This document shows positions 41,987-50,772 of a DNA stretch of 64,000 bases, piece after piece. The notes under the pieces are model-generated. The model was given only the letters and a program-made list of their open reading frames with translations. It had not been told where the DNA came from and did not search any database. The DNA lies in the NCBI GenBank assembly GCA_046566065.1, contig JBKHXK010000005.1:25170-89169 (forward strand), given 5' to 3'. Within the stretch, counting starts at the first letter, position 1. Each line of letters opens with the position of its first letter. This DNA comes from MB1-2 sp046566065. Its GTDB lineage: Bacteria > Actinomycetota > CADDZG01 > WHSQ01. The position numbers were made by a program, and so were the translations under genes.

Positions 41987-42607
41987 ATGGATCCCTGGTT
42001 GAGGAACGCGGCGCGTCGAGCTATCGGCTTCATGCCCGACGACGAAGGCATGGCGCTCTACGAAGCCGCGCTCGAAGCCGCTCCGCGCGGCCCCCTCCTG
42101 GAGATCGGCAGCTACTGCGGCAAGTCCACTCTCTATCTGGCCGCAGCCGCGCGTGAGCGCGATTCGATCGTCTTCTCGGTCGATCACCACCGCGGTTCGG
42201 AAGAGCATCAACCGGGCGAGGAGTATCACGATCCTGCACTCACGGACGCCGATGGCAAGGTCGACACCTTGGCCACGTTCCGCAGAACGATCGAGCAAGC
42301 CGGTGTCTCCGAGGTCGTCGTCGGCATCGTCGCTGCCTCTCAGGTGGCCGCCAAGGCGTGGGCCACCCCGGTCGCTTTGGCGTTCATCGACGGCGGTCAC
42401 AGCATCGAGGCGGCTATGGCCGACTACCGCGTCTGGACCCCGCATCTGATCGAGGGCGGGCTGCTCGCTATCCACGACGTGTTCGAGGACCCGGCGGAGG
42501 GCGGTCGTCCGCCGTTCGAGATCTATCAACACGCGCTCCAGACCGGAAGCTTCGAGGACCTCTCCAAGAGAGGAAGTCTGCGCGTGCTCAGGAAGAGCGC
42601 GAGCTAG
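41987..42607 (+). CDS. Class I SAM-dependent methyltransferase (Methyltransf_24-like)
   Basis: 206 residues. The SAM-binding motif I is LLEIGSYCGKSTLYLAAA; SVDHHRGSEEH follows as motif II, and FIDGGHSIEAAMADYRVW, then LIEGGLLAIHDVFED, are typical of the cephalosporin-hydroxylase/CmcI-like and Methyltransf_24 group. Substrate unknown; such enzymes often methylate sugars in surface glycans. It ends with a CTAG overlap against the converging toroid-protein gene. No good ribosome site is visible before the ATG. Confidence 0.85.
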   Translation: MDPWLRNAARRAIGFMPDDEGMALYEAALEAAPRGPLLEIGSYCGKSTLYLAAAARERDSIVFSVDHHRGSEEHQPGEEYHDPALTDADGKVDTLATFRRTIEQAGVSEVVVGIVAASQVAAKAWATPVALAFIDGGHSIEAAMADYRVWTPHLIEGGLLAIHDVFEDPAEGGRPPFEIYQHALQTGSFEDLSKRGSLRVLRKSAS

Positions 42608-43593
42608 AACACCTGTGCGGTGATGCCTCCCGCCAGCACGTCTGCCGCGAGCACGACCGAGCCCGATCCCCAGGTGGGCTTCTGTCGCGGCCACACCGTG
42701 CCGTCTGGGAACGTGGCCCCGATCCAGTAGGCGCCGTCGTCGGCGCGCAGATGATCGACCCATGCGAGAAGCAGGTTGGCTTCGGTCGTCCTTCCCATCA
42801 CCCACAGAGCCAGCACCAGCTCGGCCGTCTCTCCCGATGTGATCCAGGGCCTGTCTGCGACGCAGCGCGCCCCGCGGTTGGGAACCACGAACTCGTCCCA
42901 GCGCTCGCTAAGTCGGAACCCGGCGGCTTCGCCCTCGACCGCGCGCGCCAGCACCGGGTAGTACCAGTCCATCGAGAAGCGCCGCTTCGCTGCGAAGAGG
43001 TGGTCCCCTTGACGTATCGCTCCTCCGATGGCGGCCTGTGACAGCTCCCAGTCGGTCCTCTCGACCCCCAGCTCCGCGGCGATCAGGATCGCGCTCCGCA
43101 GGCTCATGAAGATGCAGGAGTTCGAGGTGAGCAATGAGGTGCGGGCCATACGGCCCTTGGCGTCCCGTGCCCATGCGATCGTCCCGTCCGGCTTCTGCAT
43201 CTCCAGGACGAAGCCCATCGCCTGTTCCACGACCGGCCACATCTCCTCGAGGAACCCACGGTCCTCGGTGATCAGGAAGTGATGCCAGACGCCGAAGGCG
43301 ACGTAGGCGCAGAAGTTCGCGTCCAACGTGCGGTCGACCACCTCGGCTCCCAGATAGCCCGACGACCACGCACCGTCCGGCCGCTGTGTCGCGAACAGCC
43401 ACGAGTAGGCGAGTTCGGCCGCCGAGCGGAGTCCACCCACATCCAGTGCCATCACAGCTTCGACGTGGTTCCAGGGATTCGTGATCCCGCCGGGGAACTC
43501 GGGGATCGCGCCACTGCCTTGCTGCACGGACGCGATCGCATCGCACGTGGACAGGAGCCGCGCTCTGTCCAGCGCGAAAGCGGCCTCAAGCAC
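42604..43593 (-). CDS. Alpha/alpha-toroid protein (prenyltransferase/glycosidase-like fold)
   Basis: 329 residues made of helical hairpins with repeated Trp/Gly/Asp motifs: GAIPEFPGGITNPWNHVEAVMAL, TQRPDGAWSSGYLG, MQKPDGTIAWARDAKG and DDGAYWIGATFPDGTVWP. This is the (alpha/alpha)6 barrel seen in terpene cyclase/prenyltransferase-like and glycoside hydrolase-like proteins. The family is often labelled prenyltransferase in actinobacteria, but no prenyl-binding DDxxD motif is apparent. The GTG start overlaps the methyltransferase stop by eight bases, so it belongs to the GT4-methyltransferase run. A carbohydrate- or lipid-processing role is only inferred. Confidence 0.75.
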   Translation of the reverse strand: MLEAAFALDRARLLSTCDAIASVQQGSGAIPEFPGGITNPWNHVEAVMALDVGGLRSAAELAYSWLFATQRPDGAWSSGYLGAEVVDRTLDANFCAYVAFGVWHHFLITEDRGFLEEMWPVVEQAMGFVLEMQKPDGTIAWARDAKGRMARTSLLTSNSCIFMSLRSAILIAAELGVERTDWELSQAAIGGAIRQGDHLFAAKRRFSMDWYYPVLARAVEGEAAGFRLSERWDEFVVPNRGARCVADRPWITSGETAELVLALWVMGRTTEANLLLAWVDHLRADDGAYWIGATFPDGTVWPRQKPTWGSGSVVLAADVLAGGITAQVF

Positions 43594-44302
43594 CGTTCTT
43601 GTCCGCGTAGACGACGACGCTCTTGCCTAGAACGGGGTTGAGAGCCTTCTCCAGCGCGTCGATAGCACGCGACCGGCTCTCGATCTGCCACACCAACATG
43701 CGGTGGTACAGCTTCGGGAGCGGAGCCTCTTCGTCTCGGACCCCGCTGGCGCATTTCAACCACCAGTAAGGGGCGTGCAAAGCGTGAGCGTGGTGCACCC
43801 GTTGCGGGCGCAGGCCCTGAGCCGACAGCTTGCCGACGAGCTCTTCGGCCTTGTAGATCCGCACGTGCCCGCCTTCGTTCGCGTGGTACTCGTCGGAAAG
43901 CGCCCAACAGACGCGCTCCGGCCACCAGCGCGGCACGCTGACCGCGGCTTTTCCCTGGGGGTGGAGGACTCGCTCGATCTCTCGCATCGCGTCGGTGTCG
44001 TTCGGGATGTGCTCGAGCACCTCCGAGACGATGATCCGATCGAAGGAGCCGCTCGCGAAGGGGAGCTGGGTGGCGTCTCCGCAGAGGAACGCGGCCCCCG
44101 CCTCGGGAGGAAGGTCCCCCGACAGCAACATGGCTGCGGCCATCTCCTGCACGTCCCGGAGCAACTTGCGATCGAGGTCCACGCCGACGACGTGCGCTCC
44201 TCGCTCCAGCGCGGCGTAGGTATGACGTCCCGCGCCACAGCCGAGGTCGAGGACCCGATGTCCCGGCCGTACGTCGAGGAGATCAAACTCGACGGTCAAC
44301 AC
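43586..44302 (-). CDS. Class I SAM-dependent methyltransferase
   Basis: 238-residue methyltransferase: RVLDLGCGAGRHTYAAL (motif I), VVGVDLDRKLL (motif II), FLCGDATQLPFASGSFDRIIVSEVLEHI (motif III/IV) and VLHPQGKAAVSVPRWWPE. The start is a GTG placed so that the sequence opens VLTVEFDLLDVRPG, and GAGGAGG nine bases upstream supports it. It overlaps the glycosyltransferase gene by seven bases. It sits between a GT4 glycosyltransferase and the toroid protein, so it probably modifies a glycoside or glycolipid made by that set. Confidence 0.88.
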   Translation of the reverse strand: MLTVEFDLLDVRPGHRVLDLGCGAGRHTYAALERGAHVVGVDLDRKLLRDVQEMAAAMLLSGDLPPEAGAAFLCGDATQLPFASGSFDRIIVSEVLEHIPNDTDAMREIERVLHPQGKAAVSVPRWWPERVCWALSDEYHANEGGHVRIYKAEELVGKLSAQGLRPQRVHHAHALHAPYWWLKCASGVRDEEAPLPKLYHRMLVWQIESRSRAIDALEKALNPVLGKSVVVYADKNGA

Positions 44303-45543
44303 CGGGCGATGGCCTCCTCGTAGCACTCCACGGTCGCCTCGGCGGCGGCGGCCCAGGTGAATCGCTCGAGCACGCGTTCCCGCCCGCGCTCACCGATCGC
44401 ACGTCTCTGGGACGGATCGTCCAAGAGGTCCCCGATCGCGGCGGCCAGCGCCCCAGCATCGCCGGGCGGTACCAGCCGTGCGCTCTCGCCGTCTCGCCCG
44501 ACGACCTCGGGCAGCGCTCCGCCCGTCGATGCGACCAGGGCGGTCCCCGTTGCCATCGCTTCGATCGCGGGCAGCGAGAACCCCTCGTATAGGGAGGGCA
44601 CGACCGCGACCTGAGCTTTTTGGTACAGCTCCACGATCCGATCCCAGGCGATGCCGCTCTCGAAGCGGATGGAGCCCTCCAGGCCGAACCGTTCGATCGC
44701 GTTGGCGACCGCTCCTCCCTCGGCCGCCTTGCCGATCACCACCAGATCCGCCTCCCGTTCGGTGCGGAGCTTCGCCAGGGCCTCGATCAGGAAGAGGAGC
44801 CCTTTGAGGGGGACGTCGGCGCTTGCGGTCGTCACGATCCGTCCGGGGATCGAACGATCGACAGACGCCGGCTTGAACAGATCCGTGTCGACGCCATTGT
44901 GGATCACCTTGACCTTGCGAACATCGACCCCGAACTCCCGGACCACGTCGGTTCTTGCCGCGTCGGAGACGGTCATGAGCGCGGGAAGCCTTCGCGCCAC
45001 CCGGCCCTGCATCTTCGTGAAGCCGTACCACCTCCGCAGCGACAAACGCTTCTTGGGGTCCGAGGTGTGGGCGAGCTCGAGTCGGAGGTCGATCGAGCAA
45101 GGGTGGTGAACGGTCGCGACGACCGGGGTGCCTTCGCGCAGAAGCCGCAAGAGCCCGTAACCGAGCGACTGGTTGTCGTGCACGATGTCGAACGGCCCCC
45201 GCGCCAGCGCCCGGGCCGCCCGCAAGGAGAAGGTCAGAGGCTCGGGGAAGGCGGCGGTGCACATGACGGCGTACTCCAGCACGTCGATCCCGTCCCGGAA
45301 CTCGCTGCGGCGGGGGGTCCTGAAGGGATCGTCCGCCCGGTAGAGATCGAGACTCGGAAGCTTGCGGAGAGCCACGCCATTGCCTAGGTCGGGATAGGGC
45401 TGTCCGGAGAACACGGTGACGCGGTGGCCCGCCTCCACCAGGGCTTCGGAGAGGTAGCGGACGTAGACCCCTTGGCCTCCCGAGAAGGGGTTACCTCGGT
45501 AGGTGAGGAGGGCTATGTTCAATGGTCTGCGGCCGGGGGTCAT
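44296..45543 (-). CDS. Glycosyltransferase family 4
   Basis: 415-residue GT-B glycosyltransferase. N-domain: NIALLTYRGNPFSGGQGVYVRYLSEAL with the GGxG acceptor/donor loop, and VVATVHHPCSIDLRLEL. C-domain: VIHNGVDTDLFKP, then the donor-binding segment with ALYEGFSLPAIEAMATGTALVAS (E-x7-E pattern). Retaining enzyme, nucleotide-sugar donor unknown. First gene of the run GT4-methyltransferase-toroid protein, a small glycoconjugate-modifying unit. Diverges from the acyl-CoA dehydrogenase gene across 40 bases. Confidence 0.9.
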   Translation of the reverse strand: MTPGRRPLNIALLTYRGNPFSGGQGVYVRYLSEALVEAGHRVTVFSGQPYPDLGNGVALRKLPSLDLYRADDPFRTPRRSEFRDGIDVLEYAVMCTAAFPEPLTFSLRAARALARGPFDIVHDNQSLGYGLLRLLREGTPVVATVHHPCSIDLRLELAHTSDPKKRLSLRRWYGFTKMQGRVARRLPALMTVSDAARTDVVREFGVDVRKVKVIHNGVDTDLFKPASVDRSIPGRIVTTASADVPLKGLLFLIEALAKLRTEREADLVVIGKAAEGGAVANAIERFGLEGSIRFESGIAWDRIVELYQKAQVAVVPSLYEGFSLPAIEAMATGTALVASTGGALPEVVGRDGESARLVPPGDAGALAAAIGDLLDDPSQRRAIGERGRERVLERFTWAAAAEATVECYEEAIARC

Positions 45544-45583
45544 GGGACGGAAACCCTAAGCGGCGCTCAAGTAGCATCGGACG

Positions 45584-46744
45584 ATGAGCGAAGGCCTTTC
45601 ATTCCATCTGACCGACGAGCAGCGCGAGTTCCAGCGCTCGGTCCGTCAGCTCGTCCAAGACAAGGTCGCCCCGAGAGCGGCCGAGATCGACGAAGCCGAT
45701 GAATATCCGCACGACGTCGACAAAGCTTTCGTCGACGCGGGCTTCGCCGGCGTCTCTTATCCCGAGGAATACGGAGGCGCCGGAGGCGGCGCGGTCGAGA
45801 TGTGCATCTTGATCGAGGAGATCTCGAAGGTCTGCGCCGGCGTCTCGCTGATCCCCGCAGTGAACAAGCTTGGGGCGATCCCGGTACTTCTAGGCGGTAC
45901 CGACGAGCAGAAGAAGATGATCTGCACCGGGTTGACGAACGGTGATGTGCGCATGTCGTACTGCCTGACCGAGCCGGGCTCCGGTTCGGACGCGGCCGCC
46001 ATGCGCAGCCGCGCTACCAAAGACGGCGACGACTGGATCATCAAGGGCACCAAGCGCTTCATCACGGGCGCGGGAGCTTCGAACCTGTACACGTATTTCG
46101 CGGTGACCGACCCCGACGGGACCAAGGGCCGCAACATCACCTGTTTCCTCGTCTCCAGCGACCTGGATGGGTTCGAGCTCGGGCGCAAGGAAGACAAGAT
46201 GGGGATCAGGGGGTCGCCCACCCGCGAGGTGATCCTGAACGACGTCCGCGTGCCCGCGGAGAACGTCGTCGGCGAGGTCAACGGCGGGTTCCCTCTCGCC
46301 ATGCGAACGCTCGACTTCTCACGTCCGACCGTCGCCGCGCAGGCGTTGGGGATCGCACAGGGAGCCTTCGACTTCGCGGTTGGCTATTGCAAGGAGCGCG
46401 AGCAGTTCGGCAAGCCGATCGCAGCTTTCCAAGGCATGCAGTTCATGTTCGCCGAGATGGCGATGAAGATCGAAACGGCTCGCATGGCCGTCTACAAGGC
46501 CGCCACCGCGGTCGATGAGGACGCCAAGGACGTGTCCTACTGGGCCGCCATCGCGAAGTGCTACGCCTCCGACGTTGCCATGTCCGTGACGACAGATTGC
46601 GTGCAGGCCCTTGGCGGATACGGATACATCCGTGAGTACCCGGTCGAGCGCTTCATGCGCGACGCCAAGATCACGCAGATCTACGAAGGGACCAACCAGA
46701 TCCAGCGCGTGGTCATCGCTCGCTCGATCTTCGGCAAGGTCTAG
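45584..46744 (+). CDS. Acyl-CoA dehydrogenase (short-chain type)
   Basis: 386-residue FAD-dependent dehydrogenase. Landmarks are YPEEYGGAGGG, YCLTEPGSGSDAAAMRSRA (FAD loop), VPAENVVGEVNGGF, REQFGKPIAAFQGMQF, and a C-terminal IYEGTNQIQR with the catalytic Glu of butyryl-/short-chain enzymes. It oxidises acyl-CoA to enoyl-CoA with electron-transfer flavoprotein as acceptor. Too short to be methylsuccinyl-CoA dehydrogenase, which is about 550 residues, so it does not fill that gap in the ethylmalonyl-CoA pathway. Followed after two bases by a small membrane protein. Confidence 0.92.
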   Translation: MSEGLSFHLTDEQREFQRSVRQLVQDKVAPRAAEIDEADEYPHDVDKAFVDAGFAGVSYPEEYGGAGGGAVEMCILIEEISKVCAGVSLIPAVNKLGAIPVLLGGTDEQKKMICTGLTNGDVRMSYCLTEPGSGSDAAAMRSRATKDGDDWIIKGTKRFITGAGASNLYTYFAVTDPDGTKGRNITCFLVSSDLDGFELGRKEDKMGIRGSPTREVILNDVRVPAENVVGEVNGGFPLAMRTLDFSRPTVAAQALGIAQGAFDFAVGYCKEREQFGKPIAAFQGMQFMFAEMAMKIETARMAVYKAATAVDEDAKDVSYWAAIAKCYASDVAMSVTTDCVQALGGYGYIREYPVERFMRDAKITQIYEGTNQIQRVVIARSIFGKV

Positions 46745-46746
46745 GC

Positions 46747-47190
46747 GTGACAGACGGTCCGCGGTGGGTGGAACTCACTCGGGCCGTCGGCGAGATCAAC
46801 GCTCGGCTGATCGCGGGCGATCTCGAGAACGAAGAGATCCGCACGCATATCGAGTTGGAAGGCTCGTCCTGGCTGTATGCAGGCGAAGACCCGAACCGGA
46901 TGGCAACGATCTACGTGCTCGACGAGGATCTGGAGCGGGCTGAACGCGTCCTGGAGGAAGCGAGCAGCGGGGCGACCGCCGGCGACGTGGACGCGTCGGA
47001 CTTCGACGAGGGCGGCGACCGGGCCTCGGGCGACGAAGGGATCTCTGCGGGCTATCCGATCCTGGCGGAGCAGGACACCGGTCTCCGTTCTCGCCCGCTG
47101 CGCTGGTTGATCGGGGCGGTGATCCTCGGAGCCCTCGTGTTCGCCCTGCTCCGGGACAGCTCGTTGGACTTCCTCGACCTCACCCCTTAG
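46747..47190 (+). CDS. DUF2007-like domain protein with C-terminal membrane anchor
   Basis: 147 residues. Residues 1-75 resemble the DUF2007/putative signal-transducing domain: VELTRAVGEINARLIAGDLENEEIRTHIE and a TIYVLDEDLERAERVLEEA segment, the compact fold that follows a similar pattern in many small proteins. An acidic linker follows, then one hydrophobic segment (LRWLIGAVILGALVFALL) near the end, so the domain is probably on the cytoplasmic face. GTG start two bases after the acyl-CoA dehydrogenase stop implies co-transcription. Role unknown. Confidence 0.72.
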   Translation: MTDGPRWVELTRAVGEINARLIAGDLENEEIRTHIELEGSSWLYAGEDPNRMATIYVLDEDLERAERVLEEASSGATAGDVDASDFDEGGDRASGDEGISAGYPILAEQDTGLRSRPLRWLIGAVILGALVFALLRDSSLDFLDLTP

Positions 47191-47212
47191 CCACCGGAAT
47201 AGGCTGGGATCC

Positions 47213-48613
47213 ATGACCGGATATCGGATCGACAAGGACAGCCTGGGCGAGGTCCGGGTACCCGAAGAGCGGCTCTGGGGAGCTCAGACCCAGCGCTCGA
47301 TCGAGAACTTCGACATCGGACGCGACCGGTTCGTCTGGGGACGTCCGGTCATCAGGGCCTTCGGTCTGTTGAAGAAGGCCGCCGCTCTCGCGAACGGAGA
47401 GCTCGGCGAGTTGCCGGAGGAGAAGGTCGACCTCATAGCCCGGGCGGCAGACGATGTCATCGCCGGCAACCTCGACGACGAGTTCCCTCTGGTCGTGTGG
47501 CAGACCGGGTCGGGAACGCAGTCCAACATGAACGCGAACGAGGTCATCGCCAACCGAGCGATCCAGCTGGCCGGTGGCGAGGTCGGATCGAAGGATCCGA
47601 TCCACCCCAACGACGACGTGAACAGGGGCCAGTCCTCCAACGACACCTTCCCGACGGCGATGCACATCGTTGTCGTCGAGCAGGTAGAGGACGTGTTGGT
47701 CCCCGCCGTTACGAAGCTCCGTGACACTCTCGACGAGAAAGCCAAGTCCTACGACGACGTCATCATGGTCGGCCGTACGCACCTCCAGGACGCGACCCCG
47801 GTTCGTTTGTCACAGGTGATCTCCGGATGGGTTGCCCAGATCGACCAGGCCCTCGACGGGATCAGGAGGATGCTGCCCGGCGTCCAGGACCTGGCGATCG
47901 GCGGTACGGCGGTGGGCACCGGCTTGAACGCTCATCCACGCTTCGGCGATCTCGTGGCAGAGAAGCTCACCGCCGAAACCGGCAAGCGCTTCACCGCAGC
48001 TGACAACAAGTTCGCCGCCTTGTCCGCGCACGATGCGATGGTCGATGCCAGCGCCGCGATCAGGACCCTCGCGATCGCCCTCTACAAGATCGCGAACGAC
48101 GTCAGGTACTACGCGATGGGGCCGAGGGCCGGTATCGCCGAGCTGAAGATCCCGGAGAACGAGCCGGGCAGCTCGATCATGCCCGGCAAGATCAACCCCA
48201 CTCAGTCGGAAGCCATGACCATGGTGTGCGGCCAGGTCATCGGTAACGACGCGGCCGTGGCCTTCGGCGGCACGCAGGGAGCGTTCCAGCTGAACGTCTA
48301 CAAGCCCCTGATGCTCCACAACGTGCTGGAGTCGATCACGCTGCTGTCGGACGCGTGCATCTCGTTCAACGATCACGCGGCGGTGGGCATCGAGCCGAAC
48401 CGGAAGGTCATCGAAGAGCATCTCGAGAACTCCCTGATGTTGGTGACCGCGCTCAATCCGCACATCGGATACGAGAGGTCGGCCGAGATCGCGCTCCTGG
48501 CGCACCGCGAGGACATGAGCCTCAGGGACGCAGCCCTGAAGCTCGGTTACGTCACCGAAGAGCAGTTCGACGAGTGGGTCCGCCCCGAGGACATGACCGG
48601 CCCGTCGGCCTGA
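47213..48613 (+). CDS. fumC: Fumarate hydratase class II
   Basis: 466 residues, the TCA-cycle fumarase that hydrates fumarate to L-malate, cytoplasmic tetramer without iron-sulfur cluster. Key segments are WQTGSGTQSNMNANEVIANRA, HPNDDVNRGQSSNDTFPTAMH, VGRTHLQDATPVRLSQ and the family signature GSSIMPGKINPTQSE with the active-site Ser loop. The length is that of FumC rather than aspartase, and the surrounding residues are the fumarase form. Probably an independent unit or in the same transcript as the preceding two genes (22-base gap). Confidence 0.95.
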   Translation: MTGYRIDKDSLGEVRVPEERLWGAQTQRSIENFDIGRDRFVWGRPVIRAFGLLKKAAALANGELGELPEEKVDLIARAADDVIAGNLDDEFPLVVWQTGSGTQSNMNANEVIANRAIQLAGGEVGSKDPIHPNDDVNRGQSSNDTFPTAMHIVVVEQVEDVLVPAVTKLRDTLDEKAKSYDDVIMVGRTHLQDATPVRLSQVISGWVAQIDQALDGIRRMLPGVQDLAIGGTAVGTGLNAHPRFGDLVAEKLTAETGKRFTAADNKFAALSAHDAMVDASAAIRTLAIALYKIANDVRYYAMGPRAGIAELKIPENEPGSSIMPGKINPTQSEAMTMVCGQVIGNDAAVAFGGTQGAFQLNVYKPLMLHNVLESITLLSDACISFNDHAAVGIEPNRKVIEEHLENSLMLVTALNPHIGYERSAEIALLAHREDMSLRDAALKLGYVTEEQFDEWVRPEDMTGPSA

Positions 48614-48686
48614 AGCGATATCTCCATAAGACCTTCACAGCGGCTGCACCTCCTTAACGAGCCCCTGACTCCATAATCGGACCGGT

Positions 48687-50117
48687 ATGAGATTCCCCTT
48701 CCGCAAGGAGCCCGATCCGTTCGCGCCCGCCGCCTTCGGCGACGAGCCTCCGGTCGTCGAGAAGCTCAAGCGACGGCCGTGGTGGCAGTGGGCCGTGCTG
48801 GGTGTTCTCGTGCTGATCGCGGCCGCATCCGGATTCGCCGCCTACAAGTACTACCGGGTGCAGGGCAGGATCCAGCAGGAGGTTCCGGGTGTCGAGAGGC
48901 GCCAGGAAGAGCTGGCTCCCTTCAACGCGCTGCTCGTCGGTTCCGACTCTCGGGGCGACCTGACGGAGGAGGAGCAGCTCGAGCTGGGGGCCGCCGCCGT
49001 CGACGGGGAACGCGCCGACACGATCATCCTCGCTCACATCGACCCGGCCGAGAACCGCGTCACGATGGTGCAGTTCCCACGCGATCTCTACGTCCCCATC
49101 GCCGGCGGAGGAGAAGACAAGATCAACGCCGCGCTGATGGGCGGCCCCGACGATCTCGTGAAGACGATCAAGGACCTGACGGGTCTGACCATCAACCAGT
49201 ACGTCCAGGTGAACATCGCAGGGTTCCGCGACCTGGTCGACGCTCTCGGCGGGGTGGAGATCTGCATCACCGAGCCGATCCCGTTCGATCCCCAGACCGG
49301 CATCGAGGTCACCCCGGAAGAGGTTGGCATGGTGAAGTTCGACGGCGACCGGGCTCTTCGCTTCGTCCGCTCCCGGAACTTCGCGACCGGTGACTTCGCA
49401 CGTATCCAGAACCAGCAGAAGTTCGTGGCCGCGGCCATCAACAAGATCACCTCGAGCTCGACGATCCTCAACCCTGGGCGGCTCAACCGTCTGGCGGACG
49501 TCGCCGGGGACAACCTGAAGACGGACAAGCACACGACGATCCTCGGGTTGAGGGGCCTGGCCCAGCGCTTGCGTTCGTTCGATCCCGAGCACTACGAGGC
49601 CTACGTGGTCCCCAACCTGGGGATCGGCAACATCAACGGCGCTTCGGTCGTGTTGCCCGACGAGCCCGCGATGGACCTCCTCTTCGGCGCCGTCGGCGAC
49701 AACCGATCACCCGCGGAGGCGGACGGCGTTCCCGCGATCGAGCCATCCTCCGTCCAGGTGGGTGTCTACGACACCGCCGCTAACGTCGGAGCTGCTTCGG
49801 GGGCCGCCGCAGCTCTGACCGAAGCCACGGGGACGCGGCTGAAAGCACCGGTGAACATCGCGAGCACCGGGACGACGGAAGCTCCTGCCCGGCCTAAGAC
49901 GGTCGTGATCTGGGATCCCGACCGTCCGGAGGCCGAGGCGAAAGCCGAACTGGTCGCCGCGGTCATCCCAGGGGCCAGGGTCCGCAAAGGTCAGCTCGAG
50001 GAAGGTCTCGATGTGGGTGTGATCGTGGGCACGGACGAGTTCGTCACCGAGGAGCTGATCCAGCTGACGCCGATCGAGCTGCCCGAGCCGGGCGACCCTC
50101 CACCCGCCTGCCGTTAG
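48687..50117 (+). CDS. LCP-family (LytR-CpsA-Psr) cell-wall glycopolymer ligase
   Basis: 476 residues: cytoplasmic N-tail, one transmembrane helix (WWQWAVLGVLVLIAAASGFAAYKYY), LCP domain (about 80-300) and a C-terminal LytR_C-type domain (about 335-460). LCP motifs are FNALLVGSDSRG, ADTIILAHIDP, VQFPRDLYVPI, KINAALMGG, FRDLVDALGGVEI and RALRFVRSRN...FARIQNQQKF, which include the Arg and Asp residues used for polyprenyl-pyrophosphate binding. Such enzymes transfer lipid-linked glycopolymers to peptidoglycan outside the membrane. Fits the two polysaccharide loci in the window, though its own polymer is unknown. Confidence 0.92.
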   Translation: MRFPFRKEPDPFAPAAFGDEPPVVEKLKRRPWWQWAVLGVLVLIAAASGFAAYKYYRVQGRIQQEVPGVERRQEELAPFNALLVGSDSRGDLTEEEQLELGAAAVDGERADTIILAHIDPAENRVTMVQFPRDLYVPIAGGGEDKINAALMGGPDDLVKTIKDLTGLTINQYVQVNIAGFRDLVDALGGVEICITEPIPFDPQTGIEVTPEEVGMVKFDGDRALRFVRSRNFATGDFARIQNQQKFVAAAINKITSSSTILNPGRLNRLADVAGDNLKTDKHTTILGLRGLAQRLRSFDPEHYEAYVVPNLGIGNINGASVVLPDEPAMDLLFGAVGDNRSPAEADGVPAIEPSSVQVGVYDTAANVGAASGAAAALTEATGTRLKAPVNIASTGTTEAPARPKTVVIWDPDRPEAEAKAELVAAVIPGARVRKGQLEEGLDVGVIVGTDEFVTEELIQLTPIELPEPGDPPPACR

Positions 50118-50127
50118 AAAGGACGAC

Positions 50128-50772
50128 ATGAGCAGTGACCTGTTGACCTACCGAACGCGGCCCCCAGCGTCCGACCCGCAAGGAGCGCTCTTCCTCTTCC
50201 ATGGCCGCGGCGCGGACGAGAACGATCTGTTCCCGTTGTTCGACATGCTCGATCCCGAGCGCAGGTTGGTCGGGATCTCTCCGCGCGGCCCCCTGTCCCT
50301 TCCGCCCGGCGGAGCGCACTGGTACCAGGTCGTCCAGGTGGGTTATCCGGACCCGGTCACGTTCCATCCCACCTACGAAGCTCTGCAGGGCTGGTTCGAC
50401 GGTTTTCTCGCGGATCTCGACATCGGTATGGAGCGCGTGGTCGTCGGGGGTTTCTCGCAGGGATGCGTGATGAGTCACGCCCTGGCGCTGGGGAAGGGGC
50501 GTCCACGGCCCGCCGGGCTGATCGGACTCAGCGGTTTCATCCCCACGGTCGACGGGTTCGAGCTAGGCCTAGACGACCTGCAGGACTGGCCGGCCGCGCT
50601 CGGACACGGCATCTACGACCCGGTGATCGGGGTCCAGTGGGGCCGCGATGCGCGCGCCCGGTTAGAGGGGGCCGGAGCGGACGTCACCTACAGGGAGTCA
50701 CCGATGGATCACACGATCGATCCCGGCTTCATCGAGGAGCTGAGAGGTTGGCTTACCCGCGTCGTCCCTTGA
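50128..50772 (+). CDS. Alpha/beta-hydrolase carboxylesterase/phospholipase
   Basis: 214 residues of the small serine carboxylesterase (phospholipase/carboxylesterase, YpfH-like) group. FLFHGRGADENDLFPL is the oxyanion-hole strand; the nucleophile elbow is GGFSQGC (Ser near residue 112). The catalytic His lies in SPMDHTIDP and an Asp in the segment IYDPVIGVQWG is the probable acid residue. Ten bases after the LCP gene and likely co-transcribed. Its 3' end overlaps the converging GT4 gene by 20 bases. Substrate probably a small or medium acyl ester. Confidence 0.88.
   Translation: MSSDLLTYRTRPPASDPQGALFLFHGRGADENDLFPLFDMLDPERRLVGISPRGPLSLPPGGAHWYQVVQVGYPDPVTFHPTYEALQGWFDGFLADLDIGMERVVVGGFSQGCVMSHALALGKGRPRPAGLIGLSGFIPTVDGFELGLDDLQDWPAALGHGIYDPVIGVQWGRDARARLEGAGADVTYRESPMDHTIDPGFIEELRGWLTRVVP

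Noticed and set aside
45584..46744. Methylsuccinyl-CoA dehydrogenase
   Set aside because: Only 386 residues with short-chain acyl-CoA dehydrogenase motifs; the family enzyme is about 550 residues.
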